Positions 17,262 through 25,860 of a stretch of 64,000 nucleotides of DNA are shown here, piece after piece. This DNA comes from Nanoperiomorbus sp963544155 (GTDB taxonomy: Bacteria > Patescibacteriota > Saccharimonadia > Saccharimonadales > Saccharimonadaceae), in NCBI GenBank assembly GCA_963544155.1, contig CAUUDW010000005.1:1-64000 (forward strand), in the 5' to 3' direction. The notes beneath the pieces were generated by a model. That model did not search any database, was not told the origin of the DNA, and worked only from the letters and a program-made list of their open reading frames with translations. The translations under genes were made by a program, and so were the position numbers. Every line of letters begins with the position of its first letter. The stretch's first letter is position 1.

Positions 17262-18560
17262 ATGCGCATCGGACTATTTACCGACTCATACCGCCCCGCC
17301 CAAAATGGCGTAGTGGTGGTAGTCGACGTAACCAGACGGGAGCTGGAGAGAATGGGACACGAGGTATATGTCTTCGCCCCCTCGGCCAATCTGCTTAATC
17401 AAGTTGCCGAAGTCGACCAAGCCGACGACCACCTGATTCACTTCCCGACTATCCGAGGAGCAGGCTTTAAGGAGGGACAATTATCAGTCTTCTTCCCCGC
17501 TAAGCTGTTAGATAAAGTACGCAAGCTCAAGATTGATGTGCTGCATTTCTTCACCGCTGGGCAGATGGCACTCTTCTGCTGCTATGCCGCTCGCAAGACT
17601 AACGCCGTCTTGATCGGTCAACATTGCACCGACACCTACGAGTACTCCGATAGTTACCGCCTACTCAAGATCGGCTATGCCGCCATGGGGGCGTTGATGC
17701 CTCTAGCCGTGCAAATGACTACCGAACAAAAGCTGGGACTAGCCACTCTGTATACCTTTGCCGGACACGACCATGATGAAGGCTGGGGGCGACGACTGGT
17801 AGCCGGTACGCTGGCTCTGTGGTACCAGGCATGCGACGCCACCATTGCCGTCAGCCGGAAATCAGCCAACCAGCTAACCAATATCGCCAAGCGCTATCAT
17901 ACCAAGATGAATCTAGTCACCATCCCGACCGGCGTCAATCCACCGCCCCAAGTAACTGCTAAGCAGATCGAGCAATTTCGCCAAGCTAACGGCATTAGCT
18001 CGGACGACGAGGTCATCATTTATTACGGTCGCCTGGGGCAAGAAAAGAATCTAAAGCTGCTCATCCCGATGATTGAGCAAGTGATTAAAGAACGCCCTCA
18101 GGCTCGGTTAGTTTTTGCCGGTGACTGGGAGTATCGGGCGACATTAGAGAAGTTAGCTCTGGCTAGCCCGGCTCGAGACCGTATCACTTTTACCGGACGA
18201 TACCAGCGAGATGAGATCGGTATCCTAAACGCCATCAGCAAGATCTATGCCTTTCCATCGCTAACTGACACTCAGGGGCTAGCGGTGAGCGAAGCAGCCT
18301 ACGGTGGCTTGCCGATCGTCCTGTGCGACCCACTAGCCCCGGCTTGTTTCGAGGCAAACAGCAACGGACTAGTAGCCGCCGATGATCCAGCAGATTTCGC
18401 CGACAAGGTCATCCGGCTACTATCTGACCCTAAGCTCTATCACCGGTTTAGCCAGCGTTCCACTAAGCTGGCTAGTGAGCTAACTGAGACCAATCAGACC
18501 AAGAAGCTAGTCAAAGTCTACCGCCAGGCATTACGTCGTGAACGACACCACACCGACTAG
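17262..18560 (+). CDS. GT4 glycosyltransferase, diacylglycerol-glucosyltransferase-like
   Basis: A 432-residue GT-B enzyme. It starts MRIGLFTDSYRPAQNGVVVV, the signature of GT4 enzymes that glycosylate membrane lipids, followed by DVLHFFTAGQMALFCCYAAR, TIPTGVNPP, the donor domain IIYYGRLGQEKNLKLLI and the EX7E-like SLTDTQGLAVSEAAYGGLPI. It likely makes a glycolipid or a cell-envelope glycan; the acceptor is not known. A -10 TATAAT (17249-17254) ends 7 nt before ATG, so it appears leaderless and starts inside the end of the upstream relic. Confidence 0.88.
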   Translation: MRIGLFTDSYRPAQNGVVVVVDVTRRELERMGHEVYVFAPSANLLNQVAEVDQADDHLIHFPTIRGAGFKEGQLSVFFPAKLLDKVRKLKIDVLHFFTAGQMALFCCYAARKTNAVLIGQHCTDTYEYSDSYRLLKIGYAAMGALMPLAVQMTTEQKLGLATLYTFAGHDHDEGWGRRLVAGTLALWYQACDATIAVSRKSANQLTNIAKRYHTKMNLVTIPTGVNPPPQVTAKQIEQFRQANGISSDDEVIIYYGRLGQEKNLKLLIPMIEQVIKERPQARLVFAGDWEYRATLEKLALASPARDRITFTGRYQRDEIGILNAISKIYAFPSLTDTQGLAVSEAAYGGLPIVLCDPLAPACFEANSNGLVAADDPADFADKVIRLLSDPKLYHRFSQRSTKLASELTETNQTKKLVKVYRQALRRERHHTD

Positions 18561-18612
18561 CACCCCAGCGTCAACATGCCAGAGGTACTAGAGTAAAAAA
18601 GTGACCGGCTAG

Positions 18613-18879
18613 CTACTTGATGTAGCCAAACTGGCGCAAGTATTCATCGATCTTACCCCGATCGAACCCCAGCACCAGCTGACCGGAGATATCTATCACC
18701 GGAACGCCGCGAAAATTGCCGCCGATCTTAGCCATCAGCTCATCATGAGCTGACTGGTCATCCTCAATATTCTTGTCAACTGTCGGCACATCCATGCTCG
18801 CTAAATACTGCACCGCCATCTTGCAGTAAGCGCACCAACTAGTGCTATAGATGATTACCGGAGCTTTTTCTTTACTCAT
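18613..18879 (-). CDS. glutaredoxin-like thiol redox protein
   Basis: An 88-residue thioredoxin-fold protein with the active site STSWCAYCKM, the cis-Pro loop GVPVIDI and GFD near the C-terminus. The CxxC with Ala-Tyr and the small size fit NrdH/glutaredoxin types, which reduce disulfides and can serve ribonucleotide reductase. The thioredoxin reductase gene 260 bp upstream on the same strand is a plausible electron donor. ATG is preceded by AGGAGGGGT, a strong ribosome site. Confidence 0.88.
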   Translation of the reverse strand: MSKEKAPVIIYSTSWCAYCKMAVQYLASMDVPTVDKNIEDDQSAHDELMAKIGGNFRGVPVIDISGQLVLGFDRGKIDEYLRQFGYIK

Positions 18880-18948
18880 ACCCCTCCTAGATTACTAAAG
18901 TTATTTTACCATAAGCTGATTACAATACCAGTAGCTGGCTACACCGCC

Positions 18949-19158
18949 TCAGCTCGGTATATCATCCTGTCGCTTGGTTAAGTGCCAACCACCACAATAC
19001 GGACAGTGGTAGACCTTAAGCTGCAGATTATTATTGGTAAAGATTAACTCTTGCTGCTCTGCCACCAGCTTAGCCTCTCGCTCTGAATCATAACGCACTT
19101 TGCCACAAGAGTGCCGAGGCGGCAGTGGAATAAAAGGCTTTATTTTGTGTTTTGCCAT
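18949..19158 (-). CDS. small zinc-ribbon-like protein
   Basis: About 69 residues, basic, with a single Cys in PPRHSCGKVRYDSEREAK and a CPYCGGWHLT knuckle near the end; together the Cys and His residues could hold a zinc ion. The pattern of a conserved RYDSEREA segment followed by CPxCGxWHL resembles small hypothetical proteins that I cannot name. The start at 19158 overlaps the end of the thioredoxin reductase gene by 19 bp; an ATG at 19173 is an alternative. The overlap indicates translational coupling with trxB. Confidence 0.65.
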   Translation of the reverse strand: MAKHKIKPFIPLPPRHSCGKVRYDSEREAKLVAEQQELIFTNNNLQLKVYHCPYCGGWHLTKRQDDIPS

Positions 19159-20087
19159 CTTACTGTTGTCCAAAATAGATGCAGATCGATATGCTTAGCC
19201 GCCGCTGCTCCATCGCCCGCCGCACTAACGATCTGTCTAATCTCACCCGAACGAATATCACCGCACGCCCAAATATTGGGCTCATCGGTCATCAGATTAT
19301 CACCGGTCACGATACGCCCTGCCTCATCCAGTCGAATCTTCGTCCCTTTGATAAATCCATTGTTGGGCTCGGTGCCGACGAAGACAAATGCGCCGTCGCA
19401 GTTTATCTGTCGCTCTTTCTGACCATCAGTCACCTTGACGCCGGTTAATTTATCGCCGTCGCCTACCATCTCAAGAGGACACCACCCCTCTAGAACGATT
19501 ACTTTGTCCGCTTTGGTTAGCTTAGTCAGTTCCTCCCTCAATATCTTATCTGCCCTTAGGCGACTACGTACCAGCATGACGATGCGCTTAACCTGCTTGG
19601 CTAAAAAGATCACTTCTTGAACCGCCGTATTAGCACCACCGACTACTACAATATCCTTATCATGATAAAAAGCTCCATCGCAAGTAGCACAATAGTGCAC
19701 TCCATGCGACGAGTACTCCGCCTCGCCCGGGATACCTAGATGACGATAGCCGGCTCCACTAGCGATCAGTACCGCCGTCGCCATCACCTCGCCGGCATCG
19801 GTCTGAAGGATTATCGGTCGACCCGGCTTGATGCTATTCACCTTGGCAAACTTAATCTCTGCGCCGAAGCGCCTTGCCTGAGACTCCAGTGAACTCGCCA
19901 GCTCCATGCCGGTTACCCCTTCGGCAAAGCCGGGATAATTATCAACCCGGTCAATGGTTGCCACTTGCCCGCCTATCAGCTGACTCTCCAGAACTATCGT
20001 CTTGTGTCCGGCTCGACTCAGATAGATCGCTGCCGTTAGCCCGCTCGGGCCGGCCCCAATGATAGCTACGCCGTACATCTCTTTCAT
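19140..20087 (-). CDS. trxB: thioredoxin reductase
   Basis: A 315-residue FAD/NADPH flavoenzyme that reduces thioredoxin-like proteins. It has the FAD motif VAIIGAGPSGLTAAIYLSRA, the redox pair YCATCDGAF, the NAD(P) motif IVVVGGANTAVQEV, and the closing ACGDIRSGEIRQIVSAAGDG. In the NADPH motif GGxxTA replaces the usual GGGDSA, so cofactor preference should be checked. A -10 TATAAT (20094-20099) ends 6 nt before ATG and overlaps the stop of the GH13 gene, so trxB has its own leaderless promoter. Confidence 0.95.
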   Translation of the reverse strand: MKEMYGVAIIGAGPSGLTAAIYLSRAGHKTIVLESQLIGGQVATIDRVDNYPGFAEGVTGMELASSLESQARRFGAEIKFAKVNSIKPGRPIILQTDAGEVMATAVLIASGAGYRHLGIPGEAEYSSHGVHYCATCDGAFYHDKDIVVVGGANTAVQEVIFLAKQVKRIVMLVRSRLRADKILREELTKLTKADKVIVLEGWCPLEMVGDGDKLTGVKVTDGQKERQINCDGAFVFVGTEPNNGFIKGTKIRLDEAGRIVTGDNLMTDEPNIWACGDIRSGEIRQIVSAAGDGAAAAKHIDLHLFWTTVRWQNTK

Positions 20088-20099
20088 ACAACTATTATA

Positions 20100-21842
20100 T
20101 CAAGCAGCAGGACATTTGGTCATAATCAGTGCCACATAGGGTGGCAGATCGACCAACATACCGGCATTTATAGCCTCCAGCTTAAGCTCGGCAAAATCCG
20201 CCGAATAACCCTTCCACGACGAGTTAAACCGTATCGACCAATCACCATAAGGCAAGGGTAGCTGGTAATCTCGCCACTTTTCGCCACTAAAATTAGCCAC
20301 TATGACGACCGGCTGATCTCCGTCGCTACCTCGCTGATACATCAACACCCGACAATTGTCATCTTGCAACAGCACCCTGATATCGCCACTCTGAAGACCG
20401 CCGGTGTCACCATAGCGATTAGTTCTCAGAGCGATCAGATGACGATGCGCCTCGACAATGCCTTGAAACTTGCCCGCATTGTCCCAGTCAAGTGCCTGCC
20501 AATCATTAAAATCACCCGCCTGCAAGAACTCCGACCCGGCTAATATCATCGGTATCCCCGGTGTGGTCATAGCGATGGCGGCGCTCAGAATGGCAATTCG
20601 CCTAGCGCCGACGCTATGAGTGTCAGTCACCGCCGTCGCCACCAGCCGCTCATTGCCATTAGCCGCCGTATCATGACTATCAGCGAAAACGACCCGCTGA
20701 TGCCAATCGCCATTAAAGCCCTGCCCCTGCACATTGATCAGGTTAGTCAAGCCCGGCGTCTCATTACCGATATGCAAAGCGCCACGGATCACGTGCGGCA
20801 GACCGAGATCCCACTGACTATCAAAACCCGCCCCGCCGTACTCGGTGGCATTAGTTACCTGTCCGTTGCCCGAACAATCCTCGGCGATCATCAGGCAATC
20901 AGGCTTGATCTTGTGCGCCCTAGTAGTCATGTCAGACATGAGACGCCAAGCGTCAGGTAAGTCGTGAGCCGGGTCGTTATTCTGGCCGATCATATTACGC
21001 ATGTAGATAGTGCTATCGATCCGAAAACCGTCAACATGATAGTCATTAAGCCACATGGCGATATTGTCAAGGATGAAATCTCGCACTTCCACCCGTCCAT
21101 AGTCGGGTCGCCCACCCCACGGCGTCTCACTCCGCTCGTCGTTGTAGAAATAGATCCCACCTCGATCCGCTTCACTCCAGCCGTCGAACCGCCATAAGGC
21201 AGACTTAGGGCCGAAGTGATTGTAAACCATGTCTAAAATAACCGCCAAGCCTCGCCGGTGCGCCTCTTTAACCAGGGTCTTCAGACCGTAGCTACCACCG
21301 TAAGCATTCTCTACCGAGTAAAGCGCACTCGGCGCATAGCCCCAGCCATGGCTGGTCGCCATGGAAGTGATAGGCATCAGCTCCAGCGTAGTCACGCCCA
21401 ATTCCTTTAGATAGTCCAGCTTACCTATAGCTGTAGTGAAAGTACCGGTGGTCGATGGATCCGGCCTGGCAAACGTGCCGATATGAATCTCGTATAACAC
21501 CTGTTGACCTAGAGGCGGCATGGCAAACTTATCGTAGCCTTCCCAATCAAACTTGCCATTGGTCACCAGCCCCAGCCCATCGTCGCTATCGGTCAGAGCC
21601 TTCGCCCTGGGGTCGTTGCGATAATAGACTACGCCATCGTAGCCCTCGAGCTGGTACTTGTAGCTATGCCCGGCTCGCACCCCGTCAACTCGTACTGACC
21701 AGACACCCGTCTGATCGTCCTTGACCATCGGGATAGCTTGCCACTTTGAGAACTCACCCATCACCGCCACTTGCCGGGCAAAAGGCGCCCACACCCGGAA
21801 GATAGCACTCTTGTCAAATAATTCCACCCCCAGCTTGCTCAT
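20100..21842 (-). CDS. GH13 alpha-glucan branching enzyme-like protein
   Basis: A 580-residue GH13 enzyme. It has an N-terminal CBM48-like beta domain (FRVWAPFARQVAVMGEFSKW), the (beta/alpha)8 barrel with LPITSM-type region I, DMVYNHFGPKSALW, the nucleophile Asp in DGFRIDSTIYM, the acid Glu in LMIAEDCSGNGQ, the transition-state Asp in FADSHDTAANG, and an all-beta C domain. The arrangement matches 1,4-alpha-glucan branching enzyme or maltooligosyl trehalose trehalohydrolase; I favour the former loosely. It suggests glycogen or alpha-glucan metabolism. It lies upstream of trxB with only 12 bp between. Confidence 0.82.
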   Translation of the reverse strand: MSKLGVELFDKSAIFRVWAPFARQVAVMGEFSKWQAIPMVKDDQTGVWSVRVDGVRAGHSYKYQLEGYDGVVYYRNDPRAKALTDSDDGLGLVTNGKFDWEGYDKFAMPPLGQQVLYEIHIGTFARPDPSTTGTFTTAIGKLDYLKELGVTTLELMPITSMATSHGWGYAPSALYSVENAYGGSYGLKTLVKEAHRRGLAVILDMVYNHFGPKSALWRFDGWSEADRGGIYFYNDERSETPWGGRPDYGRVEVRDFILDNIAMWLNDYHVDGFRIDSTIYMRNMIGQNNDPAHDLPDAWRLMSDMTTRAHKIKPDCLMIAEDCSGNGQVTNATEYGGAGFDSQWDLGLPHVIRGALHIGNETPGLTNLINVQGQGFNGDWHQRVVFADSHDTAANGNERLVATAVTDTHSVGARRIAILSAAIAMTTPGIPMILAGSEFLQAGDFNDWQALDWDNAGKFQGIVEAHRHLIALRTNRYGDTGGLQSGDIRVLLQDDNCRVLMYQRGSDGDQPVVIVANFSGEKWRDYQLPLPYGDWSIRFNSSWKGYSADFAELKLEAINAGMLVDLPPYVALIMTKCPAA

Positions 21843-21899
21843 TAGTTCTATTTTAGCACAAGCAATTATGTTAGCTTCTCACGGCTCGCTAAAGCCAGC

Positions 21900-21927
21900 T
21901 TGACACTAGCTAAACGACCATTATAAT
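21900..21927 (+). promoter_or_regulatory. promoter of tRNA-Gln
   Basis: A consensus sigma70-type promoter: TTGACA at 21900-21905, a 16-bp spacer and TATAAT at 21922-21927, 11 bp before the tRNA. Full -35 and -10 consensus like this is rare in the window, where most mRNAs show only a -10, often extended. Confidence 0.85.
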
Positions 21928-21938
21928 AGCTAGTGCGA

Positions 21939-22012
21939 TGGGGATTGGCCAAGCGGTAAGGCAACGGGTTCTGGTCCCGTGATCGGGGGTTCGAATCCCT
22001 CATCCCCAGCCA
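21939..22012 (+). tRNA. tRNA-Gln (CTG anticodon)
   Basis: A 74-nt cloverleaf with 7-bp acceptor stem TGGGGAT/ATCCCCA, anticodon stem ACGGG/CCCGT, loop TTCTGGT with anticodon CTG at 21971-21973, T-arm GGGGGTTCGAATCCCTC, discriminator G and an encoded CCA (22010-22012). It decodes CAG. The AT-rich 1202-residue gene downstream is consistent with the tRNA being an integration point, though I found no second copy of its 3' end. Confidence 0.95.
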
Positions 22013-22211
22013 AGCCATGCGACAGAAACTGGTCGTTAAATTCCGTAATTATCTACATATGAAACATGAGTCTCTATCGCAAGACTCGGACGTTAGAGAT
22101 ACAAACCTTTCTAGATCAGAACAGTTGAGAAGTTCGTCCTGAATTAAGTTTCTCTATCTACCCACCCATATCTTGCACAATACAATTTAAATCACAGTTT
22201 CGTCTATTTTG

Positions 22212-25200
22212 TCATACGCAGTCCTGCTTGAAGTCATCTACAAGTTTGCGTAATGATGTAGCGAATCTAATAAGTCCCAGCTCCTCTACTTTTCTCGCAC
22301 GGTTCAACCACTTGCCATGCAGAGTCTCTTCACTCCTCTCTGCAATGTCTATAATCTGGGCACCACAAGCATTGTATATCCCGATATTATAACCAGATCG
22401 CATAGACGACGCACCATCTCGTTCCAGGATATCAGCCACTGTCCTATTGATCCATAGTCCAGATTGATCTGGCGGAGAATTTGCCAGATAACCTCCTATG
22501 ACAGACTGTGCAATATCTAAGTGCCCACTCTTCTTACATATACCTTCAGACCTGTCTATCCATGCTCTAAGCTTTTTATCGTTAAGCTCCCCTCGCTCAT
22601 CCGTACCTGGCATGATAGAAAAATCATTGAAAGATAATAGCCTTAGTAATTTAAACTGCAACGATTCGTTAATTTTCGATGGAACTTTACTCTCAGGAAT
22701 ATTTGACTTATACGCTGTTTGAATGAGCTCACAGAAAAAATCTGGGTCATTAGCAATCTTGTAGATTAGTGCCAACGGTCGTATGTCGTCATTTTTATGA
22801 AATATTTCGAGGTAACCAAGTTCAGCTCTCCATAAACCCGTCTCCGTATAATCGCTGTTGCAGTACAGGTACGCAAATACTTCTTTTATCTCATACTGTA
22901 GTCGATCAAATTTAGATACATCCTCTGATGTATTAAGTGACTTTATTAGTACATTCAGACATTGATCCGTACTAATTCTTTCTTTATTAGACCCTCCGTG
23001 CCGCATAAGTAGCCAGCAAATATACTCAATAGTCGCCAAGGGTCGCTTCGCAACAAGAAGATTTCTGATAGCATATTCAATATTGTCGCCATCTTTTGCG
23101 AATCTAAAGTTGTTAACTAAGCCCCAATATTTTTTATTGAGAGTTCTGTTTTGTTGTACTTCTGGCATACTCCAAATATCTTGGCTAAACGGCAGAGATA
23201 GAACAAACGAGAGCTGCTCTTCTTCGGTCCAGCTAGAGAAATTTAGCTGTTTAACCCAATTGACACCGCCACGACAAACGTATCTTGTAGAAATAAAACT
23301 CCTAGCAAACTCTCGTTCAACATTACTGCCATCTAGAAAAACAGGGAGCACCCTCCGGTCAAGAGAGGGGATGTTCATATACCCCAGCGTAGCACCTACT
23401 GTGTGCGGTAGTGCTGCTTTATTGATCAGCTGGTTTAACTTGTTTGGATCTTGCTCTCCTAATATACCCGACAACGCATCCCGTCGTTTCTTCTCTATCT
23501 CCTCCTGACTTTTCTTCCACCCTTTACGACTTATTAGATCATAATCACAATTACTAAATAGATATAAAGACTTCTCTAAATTATCCTCGGGCTCTATAGC
23601 GTCAGCAATTTCTCGGAGCTTTACGGCTCGAGGATTATCCGCATCAGTGTACTGATTTAACTGGTTCAGCTCATTTATCTCTTTGAGTAACGCCTCCCAA
23701 ACGACTCGTTTTTCTTTAACGCTCACAGAGGCCAGCTTCTCACCTAGCTTCTCTATAAGCCTAGCGAAGGCATTCTCTGCAAGACGATTCACATCTTTAA
23801 TAATTCCAACAATCTCATCTAACGAATCCACGACGTCCACATACATATTGGAATAGTATAAATTTTGTTCCTCTAACTCTTGGCGCTCTACTGACCCAAT
23901 AGCACAACCACCGCTCCGGTCTCTCGACACGTTAAGCCACATGGGTATCTGCCTCTCCACCGTTGTATAAGTCACGCCAGGCAGAAGTCTTTTCAATAGT
24001 TCCAGCCCGGTACGCCTGTATTCCTTAACAATTTTTTCAACTACACTATGCTGGATATCTACACTGGCAAAAGTTTTTGGCCACCATGGCAATATAGTAT
24101 GCAATATGATATCTAGGGCACATCTCTGTCCTTCGCCATAGCCACCTATTTGATCTGATATTCTTGCTAATATCATGCTAGTGCGAAAAAACAAATCTTT
24201 GTCCCACAAGAGCTCAGCTAATGCCCCATAAAGTCCAGAGATGTAGTCCTTTCGAAAGAATGGACTACCATTACTTTCATTTACAACCTCAATAATTGGG
24301 TTATCATCTCGCACATCAAGAACAGCCTCCAGTTTTGACAGGAATTCAGTCGGCGCCGCCTGAGCCACTAACGAGATATCATCCATAATGCTCATCCATA
24401 TCTTTGGATCTTGGTTTTTAGAGAGTAGTTTTCTTACAGTATCCTTCGCTACATTACATAGTTTATTTATAGAGCAATGGCTACACAGATCTTGACTGTT
24501 AGCAAGCATAGCCATGCCATTCGCCACACCTCTCCTAATCTCATTTGAATAAATCCGTTTTTTGTCGTATGCCTCCGCAAAATATCTTTTTTTCACATCT
24601 AGCTCTAAAGCTGGGTCTATTTCACCAAGTATTTTTAGATAGATTTGCGCAAAACTGTCAGCATGATTATCATAGATATAGCTACCTATTTGTTCTAGGG
24701 TCTTTTTAGCGTCAACAACCTTCCATATAGTACCTCTCAATCTCAACGCACTAGTATCGGTGTTAGCAATTGACTGGATGACTTTTAGGGCTGTTTGATA
24801 ATCACTTTCTAATAGTTTAGACACTATGTTTTGATCGCCAAGTCTACTAGCGTCAAATCCGCCAATAAGACACAGTAATGCCAGTTCTCTTTTATGGGTC
24901 GTCTGAATTATTGCATTAGTTGTCGACGCTTCAGACCTACACCCCAAACCCAACACCCTGTCTTTGCACATTATGTCCTGCTGTATGATAACAGTTTCCT
25001 CCTCAAATATCTTCATTAGATGGTCTGGAGGGTTGTCTTTGTATATAGTTATTTGATCTTTATTACGAGCTGAAACATAAGCATGAAGCCGTTCCCATAT
25101 TGCCTGAGGTCCTGCATTATTTTTCCATCGTTTTTGCGCTAATATGCTATGAATCAGGACGATATTAAGATCGCCGTCTCGGAAGAGGCTTTCGTGCATA

Positions 25201-25820
25201 TCTGACTTTATGATGAAAAAAGATTTGAAAAAAAGAAACTCCATTTCCTTACCAGGATCATTGCCATTATTTGCTAATTTTATTTTTTCTCGAAAACGCT
25301 TAAGACCCTCGCGTTCCGGTTTACTCCAATTCGTGCAACCGTTTTCATAATCTCCCCAAAAATGGTCAGCTTGTCGATATGAACTCTGTATGTGGGTCAA
25401 TATATTCTTTAGCCCAGACCCATTAGTATCAAGCTCACCAGTTACAAGAGCGATCCTATAGTGTAACTTTTTGAAATTTGGATCAATAAAATCGTTCCAG
25501 GCATCTTTTACGGTTTGGGTAAAAGCTTTATTAGAAGGTTGGAGATTGAAGCTACGTTTTATTTGTATAAATAGCTTTTTCTCTTCGCCAGTCTTTCTTT
25601 CCTTGAGAGTTACTTCGCAGTCATCAGTGTTTCTTCCGTATCTCCCCGACTGAAGAGTCACTTTTGTTATTTCGCAGCCATCCATTCTTGGAACGAAACC
25701 GCCACTCATCATCTGCAGTATAAAGAACGCCTGCACCGAGTGTTCAAAAACGAACCCCTCTCCGCTAACAGATATAGGGCTTTCTCGTCTTTTATTGTCT
25801 CTCAATTTATCACTAACCAC
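22212..25820 (-). CDS. large putative defence protein: Cap4/Mrr-like nuclease plus helical repeats
   Basis: A 1202-residue protein, AT-richer than its neighbours. The N-terminus has SGEGFVFEHSVQAFF with a conserved-looking Glu26, then MMSGGFVP, GRNTDDCEVTL (Asp66/67) and LFIQIKRS (Gln86-x-Lys88). That D...QxK layout fits PD-(D/E)xK nucleases of the Cap4/DUF4297/Mrr group used as effectors in antiphage systems. The remaining about 1000 residues are helical and repeat-like, with a CSHCSINKLC cluster near residue 445. I see no Walker A/B motif, so it is not an obvious Avs/STAND ATPase. The start is GTG at 25820 with an extended -10 TGCTATAAT 8 nt upstream, implying a leaderless transcript. It is followed by tRNA-Gln on the opposite strand. 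The call is by motif; function is inferred. Confidence 0.6.
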   Translation of the reverse strand: MVSDKLRDNKRRESPISVSGEGFVFEHSVQAFFILQMMSGGFVPRMDGCEITKVTLQSGRYGRNTDDCEVTLKERKTGEEKKLFIQIKRSFNLQPSNKAFTQTVKDAWNDFIDPNFKKLHYRIALVTGELDTNGSGLKNILTHIQSSYRQADHFWGDYENGCTNWSKPEREGLKRFREKIKLANNGNDPGKEMEFLFFKSFFIIKSDMHESLFRDGDLNIVLIHSILAQKRWKNNAGPQAIWERLHAYVSARNKDQITIYKDNPPDHLMKIFEEETVIIQQDIMCKDRVLGLGCRSEASTTNAIIQTTHKRELALLCLIGGFDASRLGDQNIVSKLLESDYQTALKVIQSIANTDTSALRLRGTIWKVVDAKKTLEQIGSYIYDNHADSFAQIYLKILGEIDPALELDVKKRYFAEAYDKKRIYSNEIRRGVANGMAMLANSQDLCSHCSINKLCNVAKDTVRKLLSKNQDPKIWMSIMDDISLVAQAAPTEFLSKLEAVLDVRDDNPIIEVVNESNGSPFFRKDYISGLYGALAELLWDKDLFFRTSMILARISDQIGGYGEGQRCALDIILHTILPWWPKTFASVDIQHSVVEKIVKEYRRTGLELLKRLLPGVTYTTVERQIPMWLNVSRDRSGGCAIGSVERQELEEQNLYYSNMYVDVVDSLDEIVGIIKDVNRLAENAFARLIEKLGEKLASVSVKEKRVVWEALLKEINELNQLNQYTDADNPRAVKLREIADAIEPEDNLEKSLYLFSNCDYDLISRKGWKKSQEEIEKKRRDALSGILGEQDPNKLNQLINKAALPHTVGATLGYMNIPSLDRRVLPVFLDGSNVEREFARSFISTRYVCRGGVNWVKQLNFSSWTEEEQLSFVLSLPFSQDIWSMPEVQQNRTLNKKYWGLVNNFRFAKDGDNIEYAIRNLLVAKRPLATIEYICWLLMRHGGSNKERISTDQCLNVLIKSLNTSEDVSKFDRLQYEIKEVFAYLYCNSDYTETGLWRAELGYLEIFHKNDDIRPLALIYKIANDPDFFCELIQTAYKSNIPESKVPSKINESLQFKLLRLLSFNDFSIMPGTDERGELNDKKLRAWIDRSEGICKKSGHLDIAQSVIGGYLANSPPDQSGLWINRTVADILERDGASSMRSGYNIGIYNACGAQIIDIAERSEETLHGKWLNRARKVEELGLIRFATSLRKLVDDFKQDCV

Positions 25821-25860
25821 TGCGCAAGATTATAGCATTTACAGTAATGCAGTAACTAGC

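Noticed and set aside
22212..25820. Avs/STAND ATPase
   Set aside because: I found no Walker A (the GNDPGKE stretch lacks Ser/Thr after Lys) or Walker B motif.
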